From assembly GCA_025980475.1 (NCBI GenBank), contig JAICXL010000019.1, positions 1 through 37,661 on the forward strand: 37,661 nucleotides of DNA, in the 5' to 3' direction. The position numbers and the translations under genes were made by a program. Each line of letters opens with the position of its first letter. The first letter of the stretch is position 1. The stretch comes from Nocardioidaceae bacterium (lineage in GTDB: Bacteria; Actinomycetota; Actinomycetes; Propionibacteriales; Nocardioidaceae). Below are positions 20,922 to 28,895 of this stretch, piece after piece. The notes beneath the pieces were generated by a model, which made no database searches, was not told the DNA's origin, and saw only the letters and a list, made by a program, of their open reading frames with translations.

Positions 20922-22097
20922 ATGAGACCGACCACCCCGCCCGCCCGCGTTGCCTCCCCCACCGGCCCCCTGGCGGACACCCCGTCTGCCACTGCGTCAG
21001 CCGCCCCGGTGCTGGTCTCGGCCGATGAGCTGCTCCGCTCCGACGTCCTGCGCCTCGCCGCCGCGGCCGGCGTCGTGGTCGACGTTGCCCGCGACCCGTC
21101 GACCGCGCTGCGCCGCTGGCCCGTGGCGCCGGTGGTGCTCGTCGGGGCCGACCTGGCCGGCGCGCTCGCTGCCACGGCACCGCCACGGCGGGCCGGCGTC
21201 CACGTCCTGGGCCACGGAGCACTGCCCGATGACCTCTTCCGCCACGCCCTCGGGGTCGGCGCGGAGAGCGTCGCCGCCCTGCCCGCCTCGGAGACGTGGC
21301 TGGTGGAGCTGCTGACCGACGTCGGGGACGGCGCCGCCACGCCGGGCGTGACGATCGGCGTGCTGGCCGGCTCCGGCGGCGCCGGGGCGACGGTCTTCGC
21401 CTGCGCGCTCGCGCAGGCGGCGACGACCCGGGGCGCTGCGCTGCTGGTCGACGCCGACCCGCTCGGCCCTGGTTCGGACCGCGTGCTCGGAGTGGAGGGC
21501 GACGCGGGCGTCCGCTGGGACGCCATGCTGCAGGCGACCGGGAGGCTGAGCGCCCGCTCGTTGCGCGAGTCGTTGCCCCGTCGGGGCGCGCTCTCGGTGC
21601 TGACCTGGCCCGCGGACGGCTCCGCGTCGCTGCAGCCCTTCGCGCTGCGCGAGGTGCTGTCGGCCGGTGCCAGGGGGTTCGGCTGCGTCGTCGTGGACCT
21701 GCCGCGCCGTCCCGGCAAGGTCGTCGACGAGGCGGTGTCCCGCTGCGACCACGTCGTGCTGGTCTGCGGACTGACCGTGCCCGCGGTGGCGGCGGCGAGC
21801 CGGATCACCCGCACGCTGCTGGCCGGCGCGGTCTCGCGCCACCTGGTCACCAGGGGTGGGGCCGGTGGGGTCGCGCCGGCCGAGGTCTCGCAGGTGCTCG
21901 GGATCCCGCTGTTGGTGGCGATGACCGACCAGCGCGGCCTGGACGAGGCGGTCAACCTCGGCGCCGGTCCCCTTCGGTCGCCCCGGGGCCGGCTGGCACG
22001 TGCGGCCCGCACGGCGGTGGGCCGGCTGGTCGGACCGGGCGGGACCGCCGCGACCGTGGGCCGTCCCGTGGCCGCCCGGCTCGAGGCAGCGTCGTGA
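20922..22097 (+). CDS. ssd: CpaE/TadZ-like ATPase, septum-site-determining-like (Ssd)
   Basis: 391 residues, first gene of the Tad operon. The N-terminal 135 residues form a receiver-like domain (VLVSADELLRSDVLRLAA start) as in TadZ/CpaE. A MinD/ParA-like domain follows, but its P-loop reads GSGGAGATV (about 150-158) with no Lys at the usual Walker A position, so ATP binding may be altered. VVVDLPRRPG is the equivalent of the switch II region. It belongs with the actinobacterial helicase/secretion-neighbourhood CpaE-like proteins (TIGR03815 type; Rv3660c/Ssd), thought to place the pilus machine and linked to septum regulation. No Shine-Dalgarno or clear -10 is seen at the ATG. Coupled to tadA by GTGA. 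Confidence 0.85.
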   Translation: MRPTTPPARVASPTGPLADTPSATASAAPVLVSADELLRSDVLRLAAAAGVVVDVARDPSTALRRWPVAPVVLVGADLAGALAATAPPRRAGVHVLGHGALPDDLFRHALGVGAESVAALPASETWLVELLTDVGDGAATPGVTIGVLAGSGGAGATVFACALAQAATTRGAALLVDADPLGPGSDRVLGVEGDAGVRWDAMLQATGRLSARSLRESLPRRGALSVLTWPADGSASLQPFALREVLSAGARGFGCVVVDLPRRPGKVVDEAVSRCDHVVLVCGLTVPAVAAASRITRTLLAGAVSRHLVTRGGAGGVAPAEVSQVLGIPLLVAMTDQRGLDEAVNLGAGPLRSPRGRLARAARTAVGRLVGPGGTAATVGRPVAARLEAAS

Positions 22098-23260
22098 CGA
22101 CCGGCCTGGCCGGGCTGCCGCCCGGCGTCGTGGAGGACGTCCGGGAGCGGCTCGCTCGTGACGGAGCGGCCCTCACCCCCGAGCTGGTGGCCAGGGCGCT
22201 CCGGGAGCAGGGACGTCCGGTCGGTGACGCGACCGTCCTGGCGGTGCACGACGCGTTGCAGCGCGACGTGGTCGGTGCCGGTCCGCTCGAGCCGCTGCTG
22301 CGGTTGGCGGGGGTCACCGACGTGCTGGTCAACGGGGCCGACCAGGTCTGGATCGACCGCGGTGACGGGCTGGAGCCGACGGCGGTGCGGTTCCCCGACG
22401 ACGACGCCGTCCGGCGGCTGGCCCAGCGACTGGCGTCGGTCGGCGGTCGCCGGCTCGACGACGCGTCGCCGTACGTCGACCTCCGGCTGCCCGACGGCAC
22501 CCGCTTCCACGCCGTGCTGGCCCCGATCTCCCGGCCGGGCACGGTGCTGTCGCTCCGTGTCCCCCGGCGGCGCGCGTTCACCCTGGAAGAGCTGGTGGCG
22601 GCGGGGTCGGTCGGGGCGGACGGGGCCGCACTCCTGGCCACCGTCGTCCGCCGGCGGCTCGCGTTCCTCGTCAGCGGCGGCACCGGCACCGGCAAGACCA
22701 CCCTGCTCAACGCGCTGCTCTCCACGGTGCCCCCGGGGGAGCGGCTGGTGCTGGTCGAGGACGCCAGCGAGCTGCGCCCGGAGCACCCCCACGTCGTCGC
22801 GCTCGAGGCGCGGCCGGAGAACATCGAGGGGGCCGGCGCGGTGCCCCTGCGGGCCCTGGTCCGCCAGGCGCTTCGGATGCGGCCCGACCGGTTGGTCGTC
22901 GGTGAGGTCCGCGGAGCCGAGATCACCGACATGCTCGCCGCGATGAACACCGGCCACGAAGGTGGCTGCGGCACCATCCACGCCAACTCCGCGGCCGACG
23001 TGCCGAGCCGGGTGGAGGGGCTGGCGATGGCGGCTGGCCTGGGTCGCGAGGCGGTGCACAGCCAGCTGGCCTCGGCCGTGGACCTCGTGGTGCACCTCGC
23101 CCGCGAGCCCTCGGGGCGCCGAAGGCTAGCGGAGATCGGCGTGCTGCGCCGTCGCGACGACGGCCTGGTGGAGGTGAGCCCGGCGGCCCGGTTCGACGGG
23201 GCCGGCAGGCTCGAGCCGGGTGAGGCGCTGGACGATCTGGCCGCACTGGTGGAGCCATGA
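22094..23260 (+). CDS. tadA: TadA/CpaF-type secretion ATPase
   Basis: 388 residues. Hexameric type IV pilus/Tad motor. After the N-terminal domain with DVLVNGADQVWIDR, the catalytic part has Walker A GGTGTGKTT (Lys201), Walker B LVVGEVRGAE, and His box GHEGGCGTIHANSA. This set is complete, so an active ATPase is expected. GTG start overlaps the ssd stop by four bases and the stop overlaps tadB as ATGA. The length is close to other actinobacterial TadA (Rv3659c type). Powers assembly of the small pilin encoded at 24957 with the TadB/TadC platform. Confidence 0.95.
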   Translation: MTTGLAGLPPGVVEDVRERLARDGAALTPELVARALREQGRPVGDATVLAVHDALQRDVVGAGPLEPLLRLAGVTDVLVNGADQVWIDRGDGLEPTAVRFPDDDAVRRLAQRLASVGGRRLDDASPYVDLRLPDGTRFHAVLAPISRPGTVLSLRVPRRRAFTLEELVAAGSVGADGAALLATVVRRRLAFLVSGGTGTGKTTLLNALLSTVPPGERLVLVEDASELRPEHPHVVALEARPENIEGAGAVPLRALVRQALRMRPDRLVVGEVRGAEITDMLAAMNTGHEGGCGTIHANSAADVPSRVEGLAMAAGLGREAVHSQLASAVDLVVHLAREPSGRRRLAEIGVLRRRDDGLVEVSPAARFDGAGRLEPGEALDDLAALVEP

Positions 23261-24048
23261 CGCTGGCGGCGGCTTGTGCAGCGGCGGTCGCCGCCCTGCT
23301 CCTGGTCCGCGGGCCGGGCAGGCTCCCGACCGACCTGGGGCGCGGCGCGCGCCCTCGGCTTCCCGGGCCGCTCCCGTTCGCAGGCCTCGCCGCGGTCGCC
23401 TCCTTGGGTCTGCTGGCTTCCGCCCTGAGCGGGCACCAGCTGGTCCTCGCGCTGTTGGCTGCCGGCCTGGTCGCTGGTGGGTTCCGGCTGGCCCACCAGT
23501 CGCGCCGGGCGGCCACCGCCGGGAGGCGGGCCGGGCACGTGCTCGCTGCGTGTGACGCGATGGCGGCCGACCTGGCCGCCGGGCAACCGGCGATGGCGGC
23601 GCTGGAGCGGTCGGCGTCCGAGTGGCAGGAGCTGCTCCCCGCCGTGGTGGCCGGGCACCTCGGCGCCGACGTGCCGACCGCGCTGCGCGGCCTCTCGGTG
23701 CGTCCGGGCGGCGGTGAGTTGCGGGTACTGGCGGCGGCCTGGCAGGTCGCCCACGAGTCCGGGTGCGGGCTGGCCGATGCGGTCACCGCGGCAGCCGACG
23801 CGATCCGTGGGCGCCAGGCGACCCGACGACTGGTCGCCACGGAGCTGGCCGCGGCCCGGGCGACGGCGCGGTTGATGGCCGTGTTGCCCTTCGGGGTGCT
23901 GCTGCTCGGCGCCGGGGTCGGCGGTGACCCCGTCGGCTTCCTGACCCGGACGACCCCGGGGCTGACCTGCCTGGTCGCGGGGCTCGCCCTGGCCTACGCG
24001 GGCCTGCAGTGGCTCCAGAGGATCGCCGATCAGGTACTGGCGCGATGA
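23257..24048 (+). CDS. tadB: TadB-like platform protein (type II secretion F domain)
   Basis: 263 residues with hydrophobic segments at the N-terminus (about 3-18, 40-75) and C-terminus (about 206-258) around a cytoplasmic T2SSF helical domain that includes CDAMAADLAAGQPAMAALE and QVAHESGCGLADAVTAAAD. The H-E-S-G-x-x-L/A-A pattern is typical of GspF domains. Forms the inner-membrane platform with TadC. Coupled to tadA and tadC by ATGA overlaps on both sides. Membrane protein of the pilus machine. Confidence 0.88.
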   Translation: MTLAAACAAAVAALLLVRGPGRLPTDLGRGARPRLPGPLPFAGLAAVASLGLLASALSGHQLVLALLAAGLVAGGFRLAHQSRRAATAGRRAGHVLAACDAMAADLAAGQPAMAALERSASEWQELLPAVVAGHLGADVPTALRGLSVRPGGGELRVLAAAWQVAHESGCGLADAVTAAADAIRGRQATRRLVATELAAARATARLMAVLPFGVLLLGAGVGGDPVGFLTRTTPGLTCLVAGLALAYAGLQWLQRIADQVLAR

Positions 24049-24794
24049 ACGATCTCGTCCCCGCGGCGGCCGCGCTCGCGACGGCCGCCGCGGCCGGGCT
24101 GGCGTTCCGCCCGTCGCCTACGTTGCCGGTCGGCCCCTCGACCGGACGGCGCGCCGAGTCGGCCGGGCCACGCCGCGACGACCGCGCCCTGCTCACCCGG
24201 TGGCGACCGGTCCTCAGCGGGCTCGTGGTGCTGGCCGGCTGGTCCGTCCTCGGTGGACCCGTCGGGGCGCTGGCCGGGGTGGCGGCCGCGGCGGTGACCT
24301 GGACGGTCCTGGGCCGCGCCGAGCCGCCCGGGGTCCGGCTGCGCCGTGAGCAGCTCGAGCGCGACCTTCCCACGGCGGTCGACCTGCTGGCGACCACGCT
24401 GGCGGCCGGGAGCTCGATCGAGGCGGCCCTGGCGGTGGTGGCCCGCGCGGTCGGTGGCCCGGTTGCTGAGGAGCTGGACACGGTCGGTCACCGACTCGGC
24501 CTCGGCGTCGACCCCGCAACGGTCTGGCGGGCGGTCGCGGCGCATCCCCAGCTGGGGCCGTTCGGCCGGGCCGCACTGCGTGCGCACGAGTCCGGGGCGT
24601 CGGTCTCCGGGGCGGTGCGTCGGCTCGGCGAGGAGCTCCGGGCGCGCGAACGTGCCCAGGTCGAGGCGCGGGCGAAGACCGTCGAGGTCAAGGCGGCAGC
24701 GCCGCTCGGGGTCTGCTTCCTGCCGGCCTTCGTCCTGCTCGGCATGGTCCCGATGGTGGCCGGGGTCTTCGCCGCCCTCGACCTGTTCTCGTGA
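24045..24794 (+). CDS. tadC: TadC-like platform protein (type II secretion F domain)
   Basis: 249 residues. Hydrophobic segments near the N-terminus (about 55-90) and a long C-terminal one (LGVCFLPAFVLLGMVPMVAGVF). The T2SSF domain has LERDLPTAVDLLATTLAAGSSIEAALAVV, trimmed here for length to its start LERDLPTAVDLL, and AHESGASVSGAVRRLGEEL. Pairs with TadB as the platform. ATG overlaps the tadB stop. A perfect 8-bp hairpin starts two bases after its stop and separates it from the pilin gene. Confidence 0.88.
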   Translation: MNDLVPAAAALATAAAAGLAFRPSPTLPVGPSTGRRAESAGPRRDDRALLTRWRPVLSGLVVLAGWSVLGGPVGALAGVAAAAVTWTVLGRAEPPGVRLRREQLERDLPTAVDLLATTLAAGSSIEAALAVVARAVGGPVAEELDTVGHRLGLGVDPATVWRAVAAHPQLGPFGRAALRAHESGASVSGAVRRLGEELRARERAQVEARAKTVEVKAAAPLGVCFLPAFVLLGMVPMVAGVFAALDLFS

Positions 24795-24795
24795 C

Positions 24796-24817
24796 GGACG
24801 CCGACCGGCCGGCGTCC
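24796..24817 (+). terminator. Hairpin between tadC and pilin gene
   Basis: GGACGCCG (24796-24803) pairs perfectly with CGGCGTCC (24810-24817) around ACCGGC. It starts immediately after the tadC stop. It could partly terminate or stabilise transcripts so that machine genes and pilin gene are made in different amounts. The rest of the 162-base gap to the pilin shows no clear promoter. Confidence 0.5.
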
Positions 24818-24956
24818 ACATCCCCTGCTCGAAGACCAGTTGTCCACCGAAGGCCACGTCAGGGTGGAGCGAGCGGCCGGATCGGCGAATCGTCAAGCCA
24901 GCAACGACAAACCGGCCCAGGAAGCCTTCGCTCCGGGCCCGACCCAAGGAGAAGCC

Positions 24957-25139
24957 ATGACCACGAGGAGCCTTGCGCGCGACCGGGACGAAGCGGGCGC
25001 GACCACCGCGGAGTACGCCGTCTGCACCGGAGCGGGCGTCGGGATCGCCGGCGTGCTGTTCAAGTTCCTGACCAGCGACGCCGGGCAGCAGATCATCAGC
25101 ACGATCTTCGACCACGTGCTGAAGCTGCTGCCCTTCTGA
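24957..25139 (+). CDS. flp: Flp/DUF4244-type prepilin
   Basis: A 60-residue prepilin. The class III processing site is seen as Gly14 followed by ATTAEY, the G-x4-E-Y arrangement with Glu at +5, so cleavage after Gly14 would leave a 46-residue mature pilin. A hydrophobic helix (about 21-38) follows and the end is DHVLKLLPF. AAGGAG lies five bases before the ATG, the strongest ribosome-binding site in the operon, fitting a major structural subunit. Upstream in-frame codons to 24840 would cover that site and are excluded. A strong hairpin follows the gene. No prepilin peptidase is in the window. Equivalent to Rv3656c from memory. Confidence 0.9.
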   Translation: MTTRSLARDRDEAGATTAEYAVCTGAGVGIAGVLFKFLTSDAGQQIISTIFDHVLKLLPF

Positions 25140-25150
25140 CCAAGACCTGT

Positions 25151-25175
25151 CGGGAGGGGGCACTGCTCCCTCCCG
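25151..25175 (+). terminator. Terminator hairpin after pilin gene
   Basis: CGGGAGGG (25151-25158) pairs with CCCTCCCG (25168-25175), extended inside by a G-C and a G-U pair to ten. It begins 12 bases after the pilin stop; followed by weak T content. Probably bounds a short abundant pilin mRNA. Confidence 0.65.
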
Positions 25176-25227
25176 GCTTCCCGGCCACTACCCCAGCGGC
25201 CAGGAACAGACCGAGAGAGGTGCACGG

Positions 25228-25632
25228 ATGCAGACACAGCCGGCGTGGACGCTCCACGGCGGGGAGGACGGGCGGGGCGTCGCCACCGAGGTCGGCGCAG
25301 TGACCGCGGAGGCAGCCGTCGTCCTGCCGGTCCTCGCCCTGATCACGGTCGGGCTGGCCTGGCTGGTGACGATCGGAGTGACCCATGTCCGCGTCGTCGA
25401 CGCGGCCCGGGAGGCCGCCCGTGTGGTCGCCCGCGGCGAGACGACCGCAGCCGGCTCGGCCCTCGCCCGCCGCGTCGGGCCGGTCGGGACGCGGGTCGTG
25501 GTCACCGGTGACGGAGGCGCGATCGTCGTAACCGTCACCGCGCCGGTGCGCGGCCCCGGCGGCCTCTTCTCTTTCCTGCCCGGGCTCGACGTGCATGCAC
25601 AGGCGGTGGCGGCGAAGGAGCCGGGATCGTGA
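25228..25632 (+). CDS. tadE: TadE-like pilus protein
   Basis: 134 residues. The N-terminus has GAVTAEAAVVLPVLALI (about 23-39), a TadE-type segment in which Gly23 followed four residues later by Glu resembles a prepilin cleavage site. One membrane helix is followed by HVRVVDAAREAARVVARGE, the usual TadE continuation, and a small beta-rich domain. Pseudopilin-like, anchored, with extracytoplasmic C-terminus. GAGAGG is seven bases before the ATG. Coupled to the next gene by GTGA. Equivalent to Rv3655c. Confidence 0.88.
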   Translation: MQTQPAWTLHGGEDGRGVATEVGAVTAEAAVVLPVLALITVGLAWLVTIGVTHVRVVDAAREAARVVARGETTAAGSALARRVGPVGTRVVVTGDGGAIVVTVTAPVRGPGGLFSFLPGLDVHAQAVAAKEPGS

Positions 25633-26045
25633 CGGCCACGGCTCCTCGCCACCGGTCCGAGAGGGGGATGGCGACCGTGGCGACCATCGGGCTGGTCGGA
25701 CTCCTGACCGTGCTCGCCCTGGTCGCGAGCGGGATCGTCGGCCTGGTGGACGCGCACCGACGGGCCCAGGCCGCGGCTGACCTCGCCGCCCTCGCCGGTG
25801 GCGGGGCCCTGGCGCAGGGCTCGGAGCCGTGCGCGGCGGCCGCGGCGAACGCCAGGCGCAACGCCGCCGAGCTCGTGGACTGTCGGATCAGCGGCCGGAC
25901 CGTCGCCGTGGTCGTCGCCGTGGCTGCGCCCGCTGCGCTCGCCGCCGTGGCGGATCCGAGGGCGCGGGCGCGTGCTGGCCCGGTGACGCCGGCCGGCCTG
26001 GCGCCCGGGTTGCCGGAGGACTCAGGCGAGCAGCAGCTCCAGTAG
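25629..26045 (+). CDS. Helicase/secretion-neighbourhood TadE-like protein
   Basis: 138 residues. ERGMATVATIGLVGLLTVLALVA is a Flp/TadG-like N-terminal helix (shown as ERGMATVATIGL), followed by AHRRAQAAADLAALAGG, typical of TadE/TadG proteins, and a Cys pair (CAAAA, DCRISG) that may form a disulfide outside the cell. It matches the TIGR03816-type family that occurs only beside the DEAH helicase. GTG start overlaps tadE as GTGA; the last 24 bases overlap the helicase 3' end on the other strand. Probably a minor pilin-like component; Rv3654c is the counterpart. Confidence 0.82.
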   Translation: MTATAPRHRSERGMATVATIGLVGLLTVLALVASGIVGLVDAHRRAQAAADLAALAGGGALAQGSEPCAAAAANARRNAAELVDCRISGRTVAVVVAVAAPAALAAVADPRARARAGPVTPAGLAPGLPEDSGEQQLQ

Positions 26046-28328
26046 CCGGACCGCCCCCTGCTTGTCGAGCGGACTGTTCTGGTTGCCGCACTTGGGCGAC
26101 TGGACGCACGACGGACAGCCCTCAATGCACCCGCAGGCGGCGATGGCCTCGCGGGTCGCGGTCAACCAGGCGCGCGCCGTCTCGAACCCCCGCTCCGCGA
26201 AACCGGCACCCCCCGGGTGGCCGTCGTAGACGAAGACGGTGAGCTGGCCGGTGTCGGGGTGCATGGCCGTGGACACCCCCCCGATATCCCAGCGGTCACA
26301 GGTCGCGAACAGCGGCAGCAACCCGATGGCGGCATGCTCGGCGGCGTGCGCAGAGCCGGGGATGTCGGACCCGCTGAGGCCCGACCGGGCAAGGGTCTCG
26401 TCGGTAAGCGTCCACCACACGGCGGTGGTCGCCAGGGTCCGTTCGGGGAGGTCGAGCGGCTCCTCGCCGATGACGTCGCCGCCGGGGACCCGGCGCTTGA
26501 GGTAGGACACCACCTGGTGGGAGACCCGGACCTCGCCGAGGCTCAGCCGCCCTGCCGGCCAGGTTTCGGCGCGCCGCTCCCCGGTGATCCGGATCTCGGT
26601 GACCTCCCGGGCCGAGGTGGAGTAGTCGGGGTCGGCGCGCACGACGATGGCGACCGACTCCGCAAGGTCGAGGTCCTCGACGAGATAGCTCTCCCCCTGG
26701 TGCAGGTAGACCGCACCCGGATGCGCCGTGCCGTGTGCCGCTGCCGGGTCGACGGTGCCGAGCACCCGCCCGGTGCCCGCCTCCACCAGCCGGACGGGGG
26801 TCCCGCCGGTGGACCTGATGTCGGCCAGGTCGGCGGCGCGTCGACGGTCGGTCCAGAACCAGCCGCCTGGTCGGCGGCGGAGCAGTCCCGCCTCGGTCAG
26901 TGCGTCCACGGCCTCGCGGGCGCGCGGACCGAAGATGGCCAGGCCCTCCGCGGTGAGCGGCAGCTCGGCGGCGGCGGCACACAAGTGGGGGCCGAGGACA
27001 TAGGGGTTGTCCGGGTCGAGCACCGTGGTCTCGACCGGCTGGCCGAGCAGCGTCTCGGGGTGGTGGACGAGGTAGGTGTCGAGCGGGTCGTCGCGGGCGA
27101 CCAGGACGCCGAGCGCGTCATCGCCGCCACGTCCGGCGCGCCCCACCTGCTGCCACAGCGCCGCCCGGGTGCCGGGAAAGCCGCCGAGGAGGACCGCGTC
27201 GAGGCCGCTGATGTCGATGCCGAGCTCGAGGGCGTTGGTCGCAGCGAGGCCGACCAGCCGTCCCGCGCGAAGGGCCTGCTCGAGTGCCCGGCGCTCCTCG
27301 GGCAGGTAGCCGCCGCGGTAGGCCGCCACCTGGTCGGCGAGCGCGGGGTCGACCTCCTCGAGCAGCCGGCGGGCGGACAGGGCGACCGCCTCCGCCCCCC
27401 GCCGCGAGCGGATGAAGCACAGGGTGCGGGTGCGCTCGAGGACGAGGTCGGCGAGCAGGTCCGCGAGCTCGGCGGTCACCGAGCGACGCAACGGCGCGCC
27501 GTTCTCGCCGGCGAGCGAGACGAAGGGCGGCTCCCACAGGGCCAGCCCGACCCGGCCCCGCGGCGAGGCGTCGTCGGTCACGGCCGCCACGTCCAGCCCG
27601 GTCAGGCGGCGCGCCGCGACCTCGGGCTCGGCCATCGTGGCGGAGGCGAGCAGGAAGGTGGGGTTGGCGCCGTACGACGCGCAGACCCGGCGCAGCCGGC
27701 GCAGCACCTGGGCGACGTGGGATCCGAAGACGCCCCGGTAGTGGTGCGCCTCGTCCACCACGACGTAGCCGAGGTTGCCCAGGAACCGGCTCCAGCGCTG
27801 GTGCCCGGGCAGTAACGAGCGGTGCAGCATGTCGGGGTTGGTCAGGACGTACTCGGCGTGGTCTCGTGTCCACGACCGCTGCTCCGGCGGGGAGTCACCG
27901 TCGTGGGTGGTGGCCCGCAGCCCGGGGACGGCGAGCTCGTGGAGCCGGTTGAGCTGGTCCTGGGCCAGCGCCTTGGTGGGGGAGAGGTAGAGCACGGTGC
28001 AACCCCGCTGGCCCCGCTCGCCGCGCGACCCGGTGATGTCGGTGAGCGCGGGCAGCAGGTAGCACAGCGACTTCCCGGACGCGGTGCCCGTGGAGACCAC
28101 CGTGTGCGTGCCGCCGTGCAGGAGGTCGGCCGCCTCGCGCTGGTGGGTCCATGGTCGCTCGACGCCTGCGCGCCGCCACGCGGCCACCACCTCGGGCGCC
28201 GCCCAGTCGGGCCAGTCCGTCGACCGGGCCGGTCGACGCGGCAGCACCTCGAGGTGCACCAGCCGCTCGGCGCGGCCCGGCGGCAGGGTCAGGCGGTCGA
28301 CGAGCCCTTCGAGACCGCGTCCGTCCAC
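26022..28328 (-). CDS. DEAH-box helicase of MrfA/Hrq1 type (helicase/secretion neighbourhood)
   Basis: 768 residues. Superfamily 2 helicase: Q-like region [12 protein letters not shown], Walker A GTASGKS at 81-87, DEAH at 192-195, SAT motif in [10 protein letters not shown], and motif [13 protein letters not shown]-terminal DUF1998/MZB region ends in a Cys cluster (732, 734, 738, 741, 747: [10 protein letters not shown] then KCG), probably metal binding. This is the architecture of B. subtilis MrfA, a 3'-5' helicase for mitomycin-adduct repair, and yeast Hrq1. So DNA repair is more likely than a role in pilus assembly despite the neighbourhood. GTG start at 28328 has weak ribosome-binding signal; start uncertain by a few codons. 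Confidence 0.92.
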   Translation of the reverse strand: MDGRGLEGLVDRLTLPPGRAERLVHLEVLPRRPARSTDWPDWAAPEVVAAWRRAGVERPWTHQREAADLLHGGTHTVVSTGTASGKSLCYLLPALTDITGSRGERGQRGCTVLYLSPTKALAQDQLNRLHELAVPGLRATTHDGDSPPEQRSWTRDHAEYVLTNPDMLHRSLLPGHQRWSRFLGNLGYVVVDEAHHYRGVFGSHVAQVLRRLRRVCASYGANPTFLLASATMAEPEVAARRLTGLDVAAVTDDASPRGRVGLALWEPPFVSLAGENGAPLRRSVTAELADLLADLVLERTRTLCFIRSRRGAEAVALSARRLLEEVDPALADQVAAYRGGYLPEERRALEQALRAGRLVGLAATNALELGIDISGLDAVLLGGFPGTRAALWQQVGRAGRGGDDALGVLVARDDPLDTYLVHHPETLLGQPVETTVLDPDNPYVLGPHLCAAAAELPLTAEGLAIFGPRAREAVDALTEAGLLRRRPGGWFWTDRRRAADLADIRSTGGTPVRLVEAGTGRVLGTVDPAAAHGTAHPGAVYLHQGESYLVEDLDLAESVAIVVRADPDYSTSAREVTEIRITGERRAETWPAGRLSLGEVRVSHQVVSYLKRRVPGGDVIGEEPLDLPERTLATTAVWWTLTDETLARSGLSGSDIPGSAHAAEHAAIGLLPLFATCDRWDIGGVSTAMHPDTGQLTVFVYDGHPGGAGFAERGFETARAWLTATREAIAACGCIEGCPSCVQSPKCGNQNSPLDKQGAVRLLELLLA

Positions 28329-28373
28329 GAATGCAGTTTCCCAGCCGCCACCGACTGCTCCGTTTCCGCGTCA

Positions 28374-28399
28374 GGAACGTGGTTCAATGTCGTCACGTC
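28374..28399 (+). promoter_or_regulatory. Possible ECF-sigma-type promoter for bldG
   Basis: GGAAC (28374-28378) and CGTC (28396-28399) are 17 bases apart, resembling the GGAAC/CGTC pattern of stress ECF sigma factors. Located 54-79 bases before the bldG GTG. Short motif, so weak evidence. Confidence 0.3.
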
Positions 28400-28417
28400 C
28401 TCGAAGTGACCGCCAGA

Positions 28418-28433
28418 CCACCCGCGGGGGTGG
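28418..28433 (+). other. Leader hairpin just upstream of bldG ribosome-binding site
   Basis: CCACCC (28418-28423) pairs with GGGTGG (28428-28433) around GCGG. It ends seven bases before AGGAG and could influence translation of bldG. Confidence 0.45.
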
Positions 28434-28452
28434 CTCAGCCAGGAGTGAGCAC

Positions 28453-28788
28453 GTGGATCTTTCGCTGGAGACCAGACAGGTCGACGATCGCACGATCGTC
28501 GCGGTCGGGGGAGAGATCGACGTCTACACGGCCCCGCGGCTGCGTGACAAGATCACCGAGCTGGTCAGCGATGGCCACTACTCGCTGGTCGTGGACATGG
28601 AGGGAGTCGACTTCCTGGACTCGACCGGCCTCGGCGTGCTGGTCGGCGGTCTGAAGAAGGTCCGCGCCCACGACGGCTCGATGGAGCTGATCTGCCACCA
28701 GGACCGGCTGCTCAAGATCTTCCGGATCACCGGCCTGGCGAAGGTCTTCACCATCCACCCCTCGGAAGAGGCGGCGCTCTCCTCCTGA
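28453..28788 (+). CDS. bldG: BldG-like anti-sigma factor antagonist (STAS domain)
   Basis: 111 residues, a single STAS domain very close to Streptomyces BldG: start [22 protein letters not shown], and [15 protein letters not shown] with the phosphorylatable Ser57 at the same number. Unphosphorylated it would bind anti-sigma factors and free their sigma factors; phosphorylation on Ser57 by those kinases inactivates it. GTG start at 28453 with AGGAG seven bases upstream. In Streptomyces the next gene is the anti-sigma factor ApgA (orf3, from memory); here that gene is absent and hppA follows after 107 bases. The helicase is divergent, as in Streptomyces. Confidence 0.93.
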   Translation: MDLSLETRQVDDRTIVAVGGEIDVYTAPRLRDKITELVSDGHYSLVVDMEGVDFLDSTGLGVLVGGLKKVRAHDGSMELICHQDRLLKIFRITGLAKVFTIHPSEEAALSS

Positions 28789-28797
28789 GCCTCCGGA

Positions 28798-28813
28798 TGT
28801 GGCATACGCCACT
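28798..28813. promoter_or_regulatory. Small dyad after bldG, weak Crp-like match
   Basis: GTGGC-ATAC-GCCAC (28799-28812) is a 5-bp hairpin; TGTGGCATACGCCACT matches TGTGA-N6-TCACA at 7 of 10 positions. It may be a weak terminator for bldG or an operator for hppA. Confidence 0.2.
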
Positions 28814-28850
28814 CCTGCGCCCCTGCGCTGGACGGGGACCCGGACGCAAG

Positions 28851-28856
28851 TAGACT
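28851..28856 (+). promoter_or_regulatory. -10 element of hppA promoter
   Basis: TAGACT, about 40 bases before the hppA ATG, giving a leader of about 33 bases with GAGGAG. No clear -35. Confidence 0.4.
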
Positions 28857-28895
28857 CCCCGGCGTCTTGTTAGGGACATCACACCGAGGAGAAAC

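Noticed and set aside
20459-23095. Open frame of 878 codons antisense to ssd and tadA
   Set aside because: Composition is low complexity (Arg/Pro/Ser/Ala rich), no domain is visible, and it lies opposite well-supported genes; a high-GC shadow.
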